Below, piece by piece: positions 44,495-54,600 of a stretch of 64,000 nucleotides of DNA. Under the pieces are notes generated by a model. It did no database searches and was not told where the DNA came from. It was given only the letters and a program-made list of their open reading frames with translations. The DNA is from Neobacillus kokaensis (GTDB lineage: Bacteria > Bacillota > Bacilli > Bacillales > Cytobacillaceae): positions 172,461-236,460 of the forward strand of contig NZ_BNDS01000006.1 in NCBI RefSeq assembly GCF_014656545.1. Reading direction: 5' to 3'. The first letter of the stretch is position 1. Each line of letters begins with the position of its first letter. The translations under genes were made by a program, and so were the position numbers.

Positions 44495-45658
44495 TTGAGC
44501 AGGATTTTATTTATTATTTCTCTTATTGTTCTAATTTTTTCAAGCCAAATAACAGTTTATGCCAAAATAGAACCGAAATTGGCCTTAAAAAGCGAAGCAG
44601 CTGTGCTTTTGGATTCAGAAACAAATGCAGTTCTTTACAATAAAAATGCGGATAAAAAGATGTATCCGGCGAGTTTAACAAAAATAGCCACAGCCATTTA
44701 TGCTATTGAGAAAGGTAACTTGGACAGTATTGCAACTATCAGTGCCTATGCCGTTAGACAAGATGGGACAAGAGTTTATTTGGTTGAAGGAGAGAAGGTT
44801 CCTTTAAAAAAGCTGGTTCAAGGAATGCTGATTAACTCCGGAAATGATGCCGCCGTTGCAGTTGCAGAACAAGTAGATGGCAGCGTAGAACAATTTTCCA
44901 AACATATAAATGATTATTTAAAAACAACGATTGGTATCCAGCATACCCATTTCACAAATCCAAGCGGCTTATTTGATAAAAACCATTATACAACAGCTCA
45001 GGATATGGCATTAATTACTAATTATGCGATCAAAAATCCTTTGTTTATGGAGATTTTTGGAACAAAAAAACTGCATTGGAAAGGGAAATCATGGGAGACA
45101 AATATTCTTTCTCATCATAAGATGCTTTTAGGCGAGTACCCATTTGCTGGCATAACCGGGGGGAAAACGGGGTATACAACAGAATCTAAACAAACATTGT
45201 CTACCACGGCTGATAACGGGAAAATCAAGTTAACAGCCGTGGTCTTAAGGTCCGACCTGAAACGTGATAAATATGACGATACAGCATTATTATTTGACTA
45301 CGGATTTCAATCTTTTAAGCATGGGATGATTAAACAAGGAGAAATATTTAAACAAGGAGAAAAAGAATTTTTTCCTGACAAAGATATTTTTGTAACAGAA
45401 GATGTTCAAGGAACAACCAAGGAAATTAGCGATGATGGAGTTCTATCTATAAAAAACCATAAAGGTTATGTGCTGCAAATGGTGGAATTAAAGCAGTTAG
45501 AACCAAAGCCAGCCATTGTCCCGGAAAAAATCCCAGAAGTGAAAGTTAAAGAAAAAGAATATAAAGGTAATGAAAGCTATGTATTTTATGGACTTTTGCT
45601 GGCGGCCTTTGCTGCTTTCCTGTTCGGTACTGTAAAGAAATTTCCAAAAAAATATTAG
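44495..45658 (+). CDS. D-alanyl-D-alanine carboxypeptidase (DacF/PBP5-like)
   Basis: A low-molecular-mass penicillin-binding protein that trims the last D-Ala from peptidoglycan stems. Active-site motifs are intact: SLTK (S-x-x-K), SGN and KTG in GGKTGYTTESK. A signal peptide precedes AKIEPKLAL; the C-terminal domain ends in a membrane anchor (about 363-382), so it is tethered outside. The start is TTG 44495, six bases after AAGGGTG. About 387 residues, close to DacF; which paralogue is not certain. Confidence 0.88.
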   Translation: MSRILFIISLIVLIFSSQITVYAKIEPKLALKSEAAVLLDSETNAVLYNKNADKKMYPASLTKIATAIYAIEKGNLDSIATISAYAVRQDGTRVYLVEGEKVPLKKLVQGMLINSGNDAAVAVAEQVDGSVEQFSKHINDYLKTTIGIQHTHFTNPSGLFDKNHYTTAQDMALITNYAIKNPLFMEIFGTKKLHWKGKSWETNILSHHKMLLGEYPFAGITGGKTGYTTESKQTLSTTADNGKIKLTAVVLRSDLKRDKYDDTALLFDYGFQSFKHGMIKQGEIFKQGEKEFFPDKDIFVTEDVQGTTKEISDDGVLSIKNHKGYVLQMVELKQLEPKPAIVPEKIPEVKVKEKEYKGNESYVFYGLLLAAFAAFLFGTVKKFPKKY

Positions 45659-45667
45659 ATGATTAAA

Positions 45668-45713
45668 ATAGGCAAGGGAAAAGGACAATCCTTCTCACTT
45701 GCCTATTTTTTTG
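45668..45713. terminator. Terminator between dac and the GerPA-like gene
   Basis: ATAGGCAAG at 45668 and CTTGCCTAT ending at 45706 pair as a long stem with a few mismatches, followed by seven T. Confidence 0.75.
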
Positions 45714-45729
45714 TAAGCAAAATTAAAAA

Positions 45730-45999
45730 TTAATCTACATCAAGATTCGTTTTAATAGCTGGAGATGTTGATTCAAAAGAAGAGGGTGAGTCGATCTGAT
45801 CTCGGTCATCGACAAAACTTCTGGTTGCAAAGAAATCGCTATGATCGCCAAAGTTTTGGCCGTAGCCCTGATTTTTTTTATCGGAATTATGCCACTCAGC
45901 GAGTAGATTTTGTCCAATATTAACCGCCGAAGCATTTTCGAAGGAATTAATTTTAATCATAAATATATTTATATTAATATATGGAGCCGGAGTGGGCAT
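45730..45999 (-). CDS. GerPA/GerPF-like spore protein, cluster 2
   Basis: An 89-residue protein with ININIFMIKINSFENASAVNIGQNL, homologous to the GerPA/F-like pair at 10.5-11.0 kb (INIFSFKINSVSNNGSVNIG). The middle QGYGQNFGDHSD matches SQGENTSYGDYA there, and the end is again acidic. AGGAGGAG precedes the ATG. It is divergent from the Hsp20 of cluster 2. A CATATATT element with ATA 15 bases before it could be a sigma-E-type promoter, but this is weak. Confidence 0.72.
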   Translation of the reverse strand: MPTPAPYININIFMIKINSFENASAVNIGQNLLAEWHNSDKKNQGYGQNFGDHSDFFATRSFVDDRDQIDSPSSFESTSPAIKTNLDVD

Positions 46000-46160
46000 G
46001 TCATCTCCTCCTTACAGTTGGTTTAAATATATGCAGGGATTAGCCGTTTATGAGATGTAAGCGTAAAAGTTGGCTTAAATTATCAAATACATAAGTATGA
46101 TGTAGTAATAGACAATAGGAGCATAATTGTTCAAGAATGGTTAAAAGGAGGGGGAGCTGG

Positions 46161-46649
46161 ATGGATATGGAGAAATTAAAGCAATGGATGGATGTCGCTA
46201 AAAGTATGCAGGGAGGCGATTTCTGGGGGAACATTTTTGATCAAGAGTTTGCCAAGCAATTCATGAATGAACAACAGATGAAAGGTCCGTTTCCCGGGAC
46301 AAATCAACAAACTTCCCGGGAAGAGAGCCCCTCACGGACGTTCCCTACAATTGATATATTAGAAGGGGAAGAAGAGGTCATCGTGATCATTGAACTGCCT
46401 GGAGTTTTGAAAGAAAATGTAGAACTAGGATTAAACAACAATATTTTGACCGTAAAAGGCAAGGTGCTCCCCCTCCATCCTCATTTAAAGATTACTTATA
46501 CTGAAAGGTTTTATGGGGAATTTCAGCGTCAGGTTACTTTGCCCGATTCCATCACGCCAAATGAAATAAATGCGAAATTTTGGAATGGGGTTTTGATTGT
46601 CAGATACCCAAGGATACATGAAAAAGGCGAAATTATTCCAATTGAATAA
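46161..46649 (+). CDS. Hsp20/alpha-crystallin family protein, cluster 2
   Basis: A 162-residue paralogue of the Hsp20 at 9488-9952; both share the N-terminal motif (here MDMEKLKQWMDVAKSM, then FWGNIFD). The alpha-crystallin domain follows from about residue 60 (IIELPGVLKENVELGL... ILTVKGKV). ATG 46161 is chosen as GGAGG lies nine bases before it and it aligns with the paralogue's start. The gene starts a two-gene plus-strand unit with an NNFG-motif protein. Confidence 0.85.
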   Translation: MDMEKLKQWMDVAKSMQGGDFWGNIFDQEFAKQFMNEQQMKGPFPGTNQQTSREESPSRTFPTIDILEGEEEVIVIIELPGVLKENVELGLNNNILTVKGKVLPLHPHLKITYTERFYGEFQRQVTLPDSITPNEINAKFWNGVLIVRYPRIHEKGEIIPIE

Positions 46650-46729
46650 GTCGATATTAAAGTCCTTTTGTACATGTTTCACAAGTTTTTCCCATATACA
46701 TGAAATAAGGGAATAAAAAGAGGAGCGTT

Positions 46730-47170
46730 TTGAAGGATATGTCTATAAAAAATTTTTTCATCCTATTTCGCAAAAATGAACAGGAAAAGGAATTACGAAA
46801 AAAACTGTCCATTTTAGAATTAAATATTAAGGAACTCAAAACAGCTCTTCACGCTCTTCAAAATCAAACCCAGCCCGAAAAGACCCATAAAACAAATGAG
46901 CCTCCAATCATTATCGAGAAAATAAATATTGAAAAAATTATTTTAGATAAATATGAACTTAATAATAATTTTGGCCAACTTGGAATAAAGGAGCTAAAGG
47001 GAAAATTAAATATTGGCGCTACGTATGGAGGAGAATTTGCACCAAAGCTCGAAGAAGAAGAAAGCGAGCCTAAAGTAGAGAAAGAGAAAATGAATGATGA
47101 ATCAGAGGATGAAAAAGAAAGAGGGCCGAAAATAAATATTAAGGCTAAAAAAGATAATAAAAAAGACTAA
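46730..47170 (+). CDS. NNFG-motif protein with charged tail, cluster 2
   Basis: A 146-residue protein: a helical, possibly coiled-coil N-terminus (about 13-45), then the core KINIEKIILDKYELNNNFG leading to LNIGATYGGEF (about 75-112), then a highly charged tail (EEEESEPKVEKEK...KKDNKKD). The core is homologous to the whole of the 66-residue protein at 9278-9478. It starts at TTG 46730 or ATG 46739 after AGAGGAG. It follows an Hsp20 gene, as in cluster 1. Unknown function. Confidence 0.7.
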   Translation: MKDMSIKNFFILFRKNEQEKELRKKLSILELNIKELKTALHALQNQTQPEKTHKTNEPPIIIEKINIEKIILDKYELNNNFGQLGIKELKGKLNIGATYGGEFAPKLEEEESEPKVEKEKMNDESEDEKERGPKINIKAKKDNKKD

Positions 47171-47187
47171 AGAAGCCCTTTAGTCTT
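47161..47187. terminator. Hairpin between cluster 2 and ykuS
   Basis: AAAGACTAAAG and CTTTAGTCTTT form an 11-bp stem with a 5-base loop. The A-rich stretch to its left gives a T tract for the minus-strand gene; the plus-side tract is poor. Confidence 0.7.
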
Positions 47188-47196
47188 TGAAAAATA

Positions 47197-47439
47197 TTAT
47201 TGAAGTCTGCTTTCTACTTCCCGGCAAACTTCATCTGCAGACATTCCGTTAGCGTCAATAACCGGAGCTTTTGTAACGGTATCATGCATTCCCATAACAT
47301 TGGAATCAAGACCAGTTACAACACAGCAATCAACATTTCGTGCATCTGATTCCTGTTTTATTTCCACCACTTCATAACCCTTTTCACGTAAAGCCTGCGA
47401 CACATTTGTAAGCGATTGTTCTACTCCAATCTTTGCCAT
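47197..47439 (-). CDS. ykuS: YkuS family protein (UPF0180)
   Basis: An 80-residue protein matching YkuS/UPF0180: MAKIGVEQSLTNVSQALREKGYEVV, then CCVVTGLDSNVMGMHD. A small alpha/beta fold; function unknown. ATG 47439 lies eight bases after AGGAGG; three extra codons upstream overlap that site. Confidence 0.88.
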   Translation of the reverse strand: MAKIGVEQSLTNVSQALREKGYEVVEIKQESDARNVDCCVVTGLDSNVMGMHDTVTKAPVIDANGMSADEVCREVESRLQ

Positions 47440-47540
47440 ACAAAACACCTCCTCTGACCATTATCATGCCTAAGTTTTACGGAAATATACAGGTATAATG
47501 AGTACATTCCTTTCAAAAGATAGAAAGGGAGGTGTTTCAA

Positions 47541-47681
47541 TTGGGTAAACGAAGCAAGCGAAAAGCAGATCCATCTACGATTGGCCTTGGCTCACCTCAG
47601 GTAGAAGGTCAAGGGACGACAAATTTAGAAACAGGAACAAGAGAAGAACCCTCTTCTAGAAGAAAAAAGAAAAGCTATTAA
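47541..47681 (+). CDS. Small basic protein, possibly spore-core
   Basis: A 46-residue ORF starting at TTG 47541, seven to eight bases after GGGAGGTG. It begins MGKRSKRKADPSTIGLG, has a PQVEGQG centre and ends SSRRKKKSY. Size, basic ends and Gly/Gln/Thr-rich middle recall minor small acid-soluble spore proteins, though I cannot match a named one. The good ribosome-binding site supports it as real. Confidence 0.6.
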   Translation: MGKRSKRKADPSTIGLGSPQVEGQGTTNLETGTREEPSSRRKKKSY

Positions 47682-47689
47682 AGCAAAAT

Positions 47690-47723
47690 ATAAAAAAAGG
47701 GCACCAAGAAATTTGTGGTGCCC
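47690..47723 (-). terminator. Terminator of the ABC-F gene
   Basis: On the minus strand GGGCACCA and TGGTGCCC form an 8-bp stem, followed by seven T. Confidence 0.85.
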
Positions 47724-47732
47724 CGCGGCATT

Positions 47733-49352
<1,620 letters not shown>

Positions 49353-49530
49353 TTATTACATCCTCCAAAAAACATATTGCTACCCATTATACCATTAATA
49401 GAGTAGAAGGGCGAATATTTCAAAATGAGACTAAGAAGAAAAATTTTCAAAAAAATTTTCCTTGTTTTCATACTTTATTCATAATTTTATTGTAAAATTA
49501 ATCTAAGCAGGATTTAAAGAAGGTGAGAGT

Positions 49531-49665
49531 GTGGCAAAAAAACAGCTGACTGAACTCGTGAACAAATTAAAAAAAGCAGGGATTAAAGCGAGTTTGACTA
49601 AACCAAAATCTAATTACCTTATATCTTTACAGCAACTTAGAAAATATCCTTCTTCCGTGAATTAA
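49531..49665 (+). CDS. Small basic protein, unknown
   Basis: A 44-residue ORF (MAKKQLTELVNKLKKAGIK...) with GTG start 49531 after AAGGTGAG. Lysine-rich, with a helical first half and LISLQQLRKYP near the end. The reading frame, start site and following terminator support it; I do not recognise it. Confidence 0.5.
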   Translation: MAKKQLTELVNKLKKAGIKASLTKPKSNYLISLQQLRKYPSSVN

Positions 49666-49682
49666 TAGGAGATTAGATATAA

Positions 49683-49717
49683 AAAGCGATTAATCTTCGA
49701 GACTAACCGCTTTTTTT
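49683..49717. terminator. Terminator between small gene and SCO gene
   Basis: AAAGCGATTAATC and GACTAACCGCTTT form a 13-base stem with two non-Watson-Crick positions and a 5-base loop, with T on the right and A on the left. Confidence 0.7.
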
Positions 49718-49719
49718 AT

Positions 49720-50322
49720 TTACTCGATTTTATTCATAATTTGGTCATATACTTCTTGTTGATTAAAATCTTTACCCATTGGAAACTTTGCAACAAATTT
49801 ATTGTTTTCATCTACTAAATAAGTAAAAGTGGTATGAACAAATTGTCCATTACCAGGATCTTTATATTGAAATTGAAGGGCATCAGTAATTTGTTTTATT
49901 TTCTTTTGCTCAGCCCTAATATTTTCTTTTTCTCCAGTCAAAAACACCCACTGATTTCCATTTTCAATTCCAAACCCTTTCATATAACGAGATAATACTT
50001 CAGGGGTGTCCCGATAAGGGTCGATTGTAATGGTAATAAACTCTATTTTCCTTCCAAACACGCCTTTTTGCTCCAAATCCTTTTTCAAACTAACCATCTT
50101 TTGTGTAGTTGTCGGACAAACGTCTGGACAGTGTGTATAAATAAATTCAATCAGCTTTAATTTCGTTTTATCTTTGCCAAATGTATATGATTCTCTGTTT
50201 TGGTTGATTAAGGTTACATTGGATGGTATTGCCGCATTGGCATCTCGTATTAGAAAGAATGATATGCCAGAAGCAATTCCAAGAAATATCGCCAGACCGC
50301 AAATTAGATAAATCTTTTTCAT
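49720..50322 (-). CDS. SCO1/SenC copper chaperone
   Basis: A 200-residue thioredoxin-fold protein anchored outside the membrane. The copper site is CPDVC plus the His in FVHTTFTYLVD. SCO proteins deliver copper to the CuA centre of cytochrome c oxidase; B. subtilis YpmQ is the model. One N-terminal helix (about 4-24) anchors it; no lipobox Cys is seen. AGGAGGGGA precedes the ATG. Confidence 0.9.
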   Translation of the reverse strand: MKKIYLICGLAIFLGIASGISFFLIRDANAAIPSNVTLINQNRESYTFGKDKTKLKLIEFIYTHCPDVCPTTTQKMVSLKKDLEQKGVFGRKIEFITITIDPYRDTPEVLSRYMKGFGIENGNQWVFLTGEKENIRAEQKKIKQITDALQFQYKDPGNGQFVHTTFTYLVDENNKFVAKFPMGKDFNQQEVYDQIMNKIE

Positions 50323-50561
50323 AAATGAGTCCCCTCCTACTAATAAGATAAAGAAGTTTTATTGAAATTGATATGGATAAATTGTGAACATATGAAGTAA
50401 AAGGCTGTCCGTAGTAGGCAGTCTTTTTTATTTTTAGACATATTTTAGCCAGAAAAATAGATTAAGTAGTTTATATCACTTATTTAAGGGTAAGTCTTAT
50501 GGATAAGAATACCAATTTTAGTATATAAGTTCACTAGGTGAGCAGAAAAAGGAGGAGGCGT

Positions 50562-50987
50562 ATGTCAGGCCCGAGTTTAAAGAAAAAGGATGCCCATACT
50601 TCGATTCATGAAGCAGCATTGAATGAGGCGAAGGAATTAAGAGATCTTTTGCAAAAATGTCTTAGAAATGGAGAAGAGAAAAAGGCAATACAGGTTGCGG
50701 AGATTACCATTGAGCATTGGGAATCAAGAACCCTTAAGCATGCGGAGGCAGAGGAGGAAGGGTTATATAAGGAAATGGCTGCCATAAACCCTAAAGTAGA
50801 ACATCTTGTTGCCCAATTGACACGTGATCATGATCTTATGCGGCGGATTGTACAGACAATGAAACGAGAGCTGGAAACACAAACTGTTGACGAACGAATG
50901 TTAACGTTATTGGATTGTCTCGTAATCATTGATGAGATTCATAATGATGATGAAATGAATAAACTTCTAGCAAATAACGAATGTTAA
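50562..50987 (+). CDS. Hemerythrin HHE-domain protein, nar cluster
   Basis: A 141-residue helical-bundle protein. His residues in SIHEAALNEAKEL, IEHWESRTLKHAEAEEE, DHDLM and EIHNDDE provide the di-iron ligands of the HHE fold. ATG 50562 lies seven bases after AAGGAGG. It opens a run of seven genes ending with narI and may sense or scavenge oxygen or nitric oxide near nitrate reductase (inference from context). Confidence 0.82.
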   Translation: MSGPSLKKKDAHTSIHEAALNEAKELRDLLQKCLRNGEEKKAIQVAEITIEHWESRTLKHAEAEEEGLYKEMAAINPKVEHLVAQLTRDHDLMRRIVQTMKRELETQTVDERMLTLLDCLVIIDEIHNDDEMNKLLANNEC

Positions 50988-51025
50988 AAAAGGTAAATTA
51001 AGGGATTTGTGGCAGGTGAGATAAA

Positions 51026-51337
51026 ATGAGTAAAAAGGATGAATTAGAGGAAAAATTATTAAGGTTTGCGCTTCCTGCACTGTATAAAAGGTTGGTTGAT
51101 ATTTTTTCTATGCTGAACTTACATCCTCATGATGTTCAAGCAACTGTTATAAAGGAAGAATCTGGCTTTGTAGTTACCTTAAGATTTGCGGCAGATTTTT
51201 CGCAGTCTATTTCCACTCATATAAACTTTGAGCAGGCAAACAATCCAGATGAAGAGGTAACTCTTTTTTTCGAAGAAGCAGCAGAGAAATGTAAGACACG
51301 TTTAATATCAGACTATTATAAAATGATTAAATTATAG
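51026..51337 (+). CDS. Unknown small protein in the nar cluster
   Basis: A 103-residue protein (MSKKDELEEKLLRFALPALY...) with a helical N-terminus and a strand-rich middle (ATVIKEESGFVVTLRF). GGCAGGTGAG precedes the ATG. It lies between the hemerythrin gene and another unknown, all reading towards narG. I do not recognise the family; a role in nitrate reductase expression, maturation or signalling is possible from position only. Confidence 0.65.
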   Translation: MSKKDELEEKLLRFALPALYKRLVDIFSMLNLHPHDVQATVIKEESGFVVTLRFAADFSQSISTHINFEQANNPDEEVTLFFEEAAEKCKTRLISDYYKMIKL

Positions 51338-51352
51338 AAGGAGATGGCATGC

Positions 51353-51628
51353 TTGTTTTCGTTTGAATCGGATACCACACTGGTGGAGGACCGGGAAGAT
51401 TTAATTGCTGTATTAAGAATGAGGTTTGGAACTGTATCTGGTGAGCTAATTGAGCAAATCTATAAAATTGATGATATGAATACATTGCAGCGTCTTATTT
51501 TAGCAGCTGCAAATGCAGCTAATTGGAATGTCTTCAAAAATGACCTTCAAGCTGGAGAAAACTCATTTCGTTTAATGGGAGAAGATTATAATCCATTGCG
51601 AGATTTCCTAAAAGGGCGTGAAGCATAA
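51353..51628 (+). CDS. Unknown small protein just before narG
   Basis: A 91-residue protein if TTG 51353 (nine bases after AAGGAG) is the start; ATG 51344 would be adjacent to that site. Sequence MFSFESDTTLVEDREDL, then helical (GELIEQIYKIDDMNTLQRLILAAANAANW). It ends one base before narG, so translation is probably coupled. I do not recognise it. Confidence 0.65.
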   Translation: MFSFESDTTLVEDREDLIAVLRMRFGTVSGELIEQIYKIDDMNTLQRLILAAANAANWNVFKNDLQAGENSFRLMGEDYNPLRDFLKGREA

Positions 51629-51629
51629 G

Positions 51630-54600
51630 ATGGAGAAGAAAAAAAATAATCTGCTTCACTCACTTCGGCATTTAGTCCGTGGTGAGCGAATTAACGATGG
51701 CTGGACAGAGGAAAACCCTCGTCCAAGGGATTGGGAATCCGTCTATCGAAACCACTGGGCACATGATAAAGTGGTCCGTTCAACTCACGGGGTTAACTGT
51801 ACGGGTTCATGCAGCTGGAAAATTCATGTGAAGGACGGCATTATCACTTGGGAGACACAGCAAACCGATTATCCCTCAACAGGGGATGACTTTCCTGAGT
51901 ATGAACCACGAGGCTGCCCGCGCGGGGCGAGCTTTTCTTGGTATACATACAGTCCTACCCGGGTGAAGCATCCATATGTTCGCGGAGACCTTTATGCGCT
52001 TTGGCAGGATGAACTGAAGAAAACGGACAACCCAGTGCAGGCTTGGGAGAATATAGTATCTGACCCGAAAAAGCGTGAACGATATGTAAAGGCGAGGGGT
52101 AAAGGCGGCTTTGTCCGCGGTACATGGAAAGATATTTGTCAGATGGTTGCGGCGGCTTCCATATATACCATTAAAAAGTACGGACCGGATCGTATTGCCG
52201 GTTTTAGCCCGATCCCGGCTATGTCAATGGTTAGTTATTCAGGAGGAACCAGATTTTTATCTTTAATAGGGGGTACTATTTTAAGCTTTTACGATTGGTA
52301 TGCTGACCTGCCGCCAGCATCACCGCAGGTTTGGGGTGACCAAACGGATGTGCCTGAAAGCGGCGATTGGTATAACTCCAAGTATTTTATTATATGGGGT
52401 ACCAATATTCCCCAAACAAGAACTCCTGATGCACATTTTATGGTTGAGTCAAGGTACAACGGAACAAAGGTGGTCGGTGTCAGTCCTGATTATGCGGAAT
52501 ATGAGAAATTTGCTGATATGTGGCTTCCGGCAAAGGCAGGAACAGATGGGGCGCTTGCAATGGCGATGACGCATGTTATTCTAAAAGAATTTTATGTAGA
52601 TAAGGAAACGCCTTACTTTGTCGATTATGTTAAACAATATACCGATTTGCCGTACCTTGTCCTATTAGATAAGAAGAATGGTATATTCCGTTCAGACCGC
52701 TTTCTTAGGGCTTCCGATTTCTCTGACCAGCATCATTTAGGTGAGTGGAAAACAATTGTATGGGATGAAAATTCAAATGGCATTGCCATCCCTAATGGCA
52801 GCCAAGGGTTTAGATGGGATGGCAGCAGTCAGTGGAATTTAGATTTAATGACAGATGATGGAACACAAATAAACCCTATGCTGAGTTTTCTTAAGCAAAA
52901 AGATGATGTGGCGATGGTGGAATTCCCTTATTTCGCTAAAAAAGAAGGAGGGAAAATTGAACGGGCTGTTCCTGTAAAATACTTAAAAGACAAATCAGGA
53001 ACAGAATTAGTGGTAACGACGGTTTTTGACTTAATGCTGGCTCATACCGGGGTAGGCAGGGGACTTAACGGTGAATATCCGGCTGATTATAATGATGCGG
53101 AAAAGCCTTATACACCGGCCTGGCAGGAAAGCATTACCGGTGTAAAAAAGGAACATGTTATTCAGGTTGCCAGAGAATTTGCCGAAAATGCTGCGCTTAC
53201 CAAAGGCAAATCAATGATTGCGATGGGGGGAGGAACAAATCACTGGTTCCATAGCGATCAGATTTACCGTTCCATTTTGAATCTTGTCTTATTGACAGGA
53301 ACACAAGGTGTTAACGGAGGCGGCTGGGCCCATTACGTCGGGCAGGAAAAGGTGCGCCCTTTGGAAGGCTTTTCACAAATAGCCTTTGCTAATGATTGGG
53401 TAAAAGCACCTCGATTTATGAACGGAACGTCGTTCTTTTACTTTGCAACCGAACAGTTTCGATATGAGTATGAATTTAATGAATTAGAGACGGATTGGGG
53501 CAGTCAATATGCAAAAATGCATCCAGCAGATTTTAACGCTTTATCTGCACGTCTCGGCTGGCTCCCAAGCATTCCACAGCTGTCGCAAAATTCATTAGAT
53601 GTGATGAAAGAAGCGCGTGCTCGTAATAGTGATGATCATGCAGTAACAGCTGATATCGCCAAACAGCTGACAGAAGGAAAGCTTGATTTCGCAATTGAAA
53701 ACCCGAATGATCCGCGTAATTTTCCGCGCGTTTTTTTCAATTGGCGTTCCAATCTATTGGGAGATAGCGGAAAAGGCCACGAATATTTTGTGAAACATTT
53801 AATCGGAGGAACAGACTCCGTATTGACCGATGTTGAAAATTCATGGCAGCCGGAGACGGTCAATATTTCGGAAACGCCGCCTGAGGGAAAAACCGATTTA
53901 TTTGTGAGCATGGACTTCAGAATGACAAGCTCAGGCCTATTCTCTGACATAATTTTGCCTGCAGCGACCTGGTATGAGAAATATGATATTTCCAGTACCG
54001 ATCTTCATCCATTCGTGCATCCTTTTAATGCGGCCATAAGCCCTCCTTGGGAAACAAGAAGTGATTGGGATGCCTTTAGAGAAATTGCCAAAACTTTTTC
54101 GGAATTTGCTAAGGAGCATTTACCGCCGCAGGAGGATTTGGTCATGTCGCCGCTTGCCCATGACACGATAAATGAAATAGCACAGCCATTCGGAAAAGTA
54201 AAAGATTGGCGCAAAGGGGAAGTTGAAGGGATTCCTGGGAAAACAATGCCGAACTTTAATTATGTTTATCGGGATTATCCTCATGTGTACGATATGTGGA
54301 TTACGGTTGGGCCGAACATTAAAAATGGCTACGGGACCAAAGGTGTAAGGATTCCGGGTGATAAAGTGTACCAGCAATTACTTGATCGCTTAGGACCGTC
54401 AAAACATGATGGAATTGGGAAAGGACAGCCTGACTTATATTCTGATAAAAAGGCAATCAATGCAATACTCCTCATGTCCGGAGCAACAAACGGAAAACGG
54501 GCTGTTGAAGGCTGGAAGTCAATGGAGGAGAAAACAGGTAAGACATTAGGGCATATCTCTGAAGGACGGGAAGAAGAAGATTATACTTTAGATGCCTTGA

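Noticed and set aside
50402..50436. Weak hairpin AGGCTGTC/GGCAGTCT with T run
   Set aside because: It could terminate plus-strand transcription, but no plus-strand gene precedes it; not listed as a feature.
50342..50560. FNR box before the hemerythrin-nar operon
   Set aside because: TTGTGAACAT and ATATCACTT are isolated half-sites; no TGTGA-N6-TCACA was found.
51344..51352. ATG 51344 as start of the gene before narG
   Set aside because: It directly abuts AAGGAG, leaving no spacer; TTG 51353 is better placed.
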